In this document: positions 5,414 through 6,163 of the stretch, piece by piece
Layout: every line of letters begins with the position of its first letter
Numbering within the stretch: the first letter of the stretch is position 1
DNA from: Candidatus Magasanikbacteria bacterium RIFCSPLOWO2_02_FULL_44_11
GTDB taxonomy: Bacteria > Patescibacteriota > Patescibacteriia > Magasanikbacterales > GWA2-37-8
Length of the DNA stretch: 6,163 nucleotides
Direction: 5' to 3'
Assembly (NCBI GenBank): GCA_001783035.1
Contig: MFQK01000018.1
Location: forward strand, 1-6,163
Made by a program: the position numbers and the translations under genes
Notes under the pieces: model-generated
Told to the model about the DNA's origin: nothing
Seen by the model: the letters and a program-made list of their open reading frames with translations, nothing else
Database searches by the model: none

Positions 5414-6091
5414 TTATTTTGACCAATTAACCATTAAAGTATTAAAGTCAAAAATATCTACTTTGCCGTCACCGTTCAGGTCGGCGGCTTTTTTTTGCGG
5501 ATTGCTGCCCCAGTTAATCATCAATAAGTTAAAGTCAAGAATATCAATATTTCCGTCCCCCGTAACGTCTCCGGCTTTAGCCGTTGTTGGCGTTGGGGTT
5601 GGAGATTCTGCAATTCCGCCTCCTCCACCTCCTCCGCCACCTGAACCGCCTCCTCCGCCGCCACCTCCTGATGACGGTGGCGGAGATGCGGCCGGAACAG
5701 AAAAAATAAATGCCAAATCTTTATTTATTGTTTCTCCGCTAACGAATGAGGGGTGAGTTACCACCACAGTTCCTCCGGTTTCTGCTCCGTTATTGAAAGC
5801 AGAAGTTTGAAATTTAAAGGTAATTTGCCCCGCACCTTCACTTACCAAAAGTTTTTGTTTGGTTGACTTGGTGTATCCATATATTCCGTTTTCATGCACC
5901 TCAACCTGACCCGCAAATGTGCTTCCATAGTATGCTTTGACGATCGTTCCAACCGAAGCTGACGCGTCGTTAATATTAACGTTGCCCCAGAACGCCATCG
6001 GAAATGCCGGAAATGAATCTTCCGCCATAGAAATCATTGGGATTAACAGAATTACTAATGTGACTATATAAGTGTGAAACTTCATAATCAT
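5414..6091 (-). CDS. Secreted dockerin type I protein with beta-sandwich-like domain and poly-Gly linker
   Basis: A 225-residue protein. The signal peptide (1-23) is likely cut after ISMA. Residues about 29-133 (AFWGNVNIND, GTIVKAYYGS, ITFKF) look like a beta-sandwich extracellular domain of unknown role. A Ser/Gly linker (140-160) includes runs of eight and nine glycines, followed by SPTPTPTT. The dockerin (about 174-225) has both calcium-binding segments: D175, T177, D179, N181, D186 and D204, N206, D208, K210, D215, each followed by a helix with a matching FNxLMxNW. There is no other anchor, so attachment to the membrane cohesin encoded next is the obvious hypothesis. The ATG at 6091 shares one base with the upstream stop (TAATG), suggesting coupling; ATG at codon 3 is an alternative start. 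Confidence 0.87.
   Translation of the reverse strand: MIMKFHTYIVTLVILLIPMISMAEDSFPAFPMAFWGNVNINDASASVGTIVKAYYGSTFAGQVEVHENGIYGYTKSTKQKLLVSEGAGQITFKFQTSAFNNGAETGGTVVVTHPSFVSGETINKDLAFIFSVPAASPPPSSGGGGGGGGSGGGGGGGGGIAESPTPTPTTAKAGDVTGDGNIDILDFNLLMINWGSNPQKKAADLNGDGKVDIFDFNTLMVNWSK
5615..5668 (-). repeat. GGN triplet repeat encoding poly-glycine linker
   Basis: Eighteen codons give eight Gly, one Ser and nine Gly. On the plus strand this reads as runs of CCT/CCG/CCA triplets. It links the N-terminal domain to the Pro/Thr stretch and dockerin of the surrounding gene. Simple triplet tracts like this can change length by slippage in whole codons, which would keep the frame. Confidence 0.85.
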
Positions 6092-6163
6092 TACTTCGTA
6101 AACGATTGCGGGGTCATTTCCGTACCCGGAAGCCCTGGCACCTGGTAACCGTTCAGCCAGTCA
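6091..6163 (-). CDS. C-terminal tail of an unknown protein, cut by the window edge
   Basis: Only the last 23 codons and the TAA stop are inside the window. The visible tail reads DWLNGYQVPGLPGTEMTPQS and ends FTK. It is too short to assign. It is considered a gene because the frame is open to the edge and its TAA overlaps the dockerin ATG by one base, in line with the tight spacing of the rest of the minus-strand cluster. It is therefore the upstream member of the same operon as far as can be seen. Confidence 0.5.
   Translation of the reverse strand, partial: DWLNGYQVPGLPGTEMTPQSFTK

Noticed and set aside
5463..5756. Plus-strand ORF encoding a poly-proline protein
   Set aside because: It is the antisense of the poly-Gly linker and dockerin gene; the proline runs are just complements of GGN codons.

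Overview
The window looks like a stretch of a Candidate Phyla Radiation (Patescibacteria) genome, most likely Parcubacteria-like. This is inference from family recognition: a membrane-anchored 'TPEETL..F..AL..GD' protein, small Cys-containing exported proteins with N-terminal anchors, Excalibur and YHYH-type proteins, and a cohesin next to a dockerin. Genes are tightly packed and mostly lack clear Shine-Dalgarno sequences. TGA is used as a stop at several genes, which argues against the TGA=Gly code of Gracilibacteria/Absconditabacteria. No rRNA, tRNA, CRISPR array, transposase or phage gene is visible.

Left part, plus strand (1-2317). A membrane-anchored hypothetical protein overlaps the start of an exported protein of the zinc-dependent phospholipase C / S1-P1 nuclease fold. 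The latter stops just after the His-Asp-His metal cluster and appears C-terminally truncated. After a 77-nt gap with a plausible promoter come two adjacent hypothetical genes: a three-helix membrane protein and a single-pass exported protein with a Cys-rich tail. A rho-independent terminator at 2335-2369 closes this side.

Right part, minus strand (2386-6163). Seven consecutive genes read leftwards and converge on the terminator. In transcription order they are: the tail of an unknown protein entering from the right edge; a secreted dockerin protein with a poly-Gly linker; a cohesin protein with a C-terminal membrane anchor; a large secreted protein with a YHYH-like region, four Cys-rich repeats, a Pro-rich stretch and an SH3-like domain; a membrane-anchored Excalibur protein; a 45-residue hydrophobic small protein; and a membrane-anchored coiled-coil protein. 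Junctions are a 1-nt overlap, 4-nt gap, 4-nt ATGA overlap, 8-nt gap, 41-nt gap and 3-nt gap, so this is probably one operon.

Every complete gene in the window appears to encode a membrane or exported protein. The minus-strand cluster can be read as a cell-surface module: cohesin on the membrane, dockerin protein possibly held by it, and Cys-rich, SH3-like and Excalibur proteins that could contact the wall, calcium or a partner cell. That joint role is inferred from domains and gene order only.
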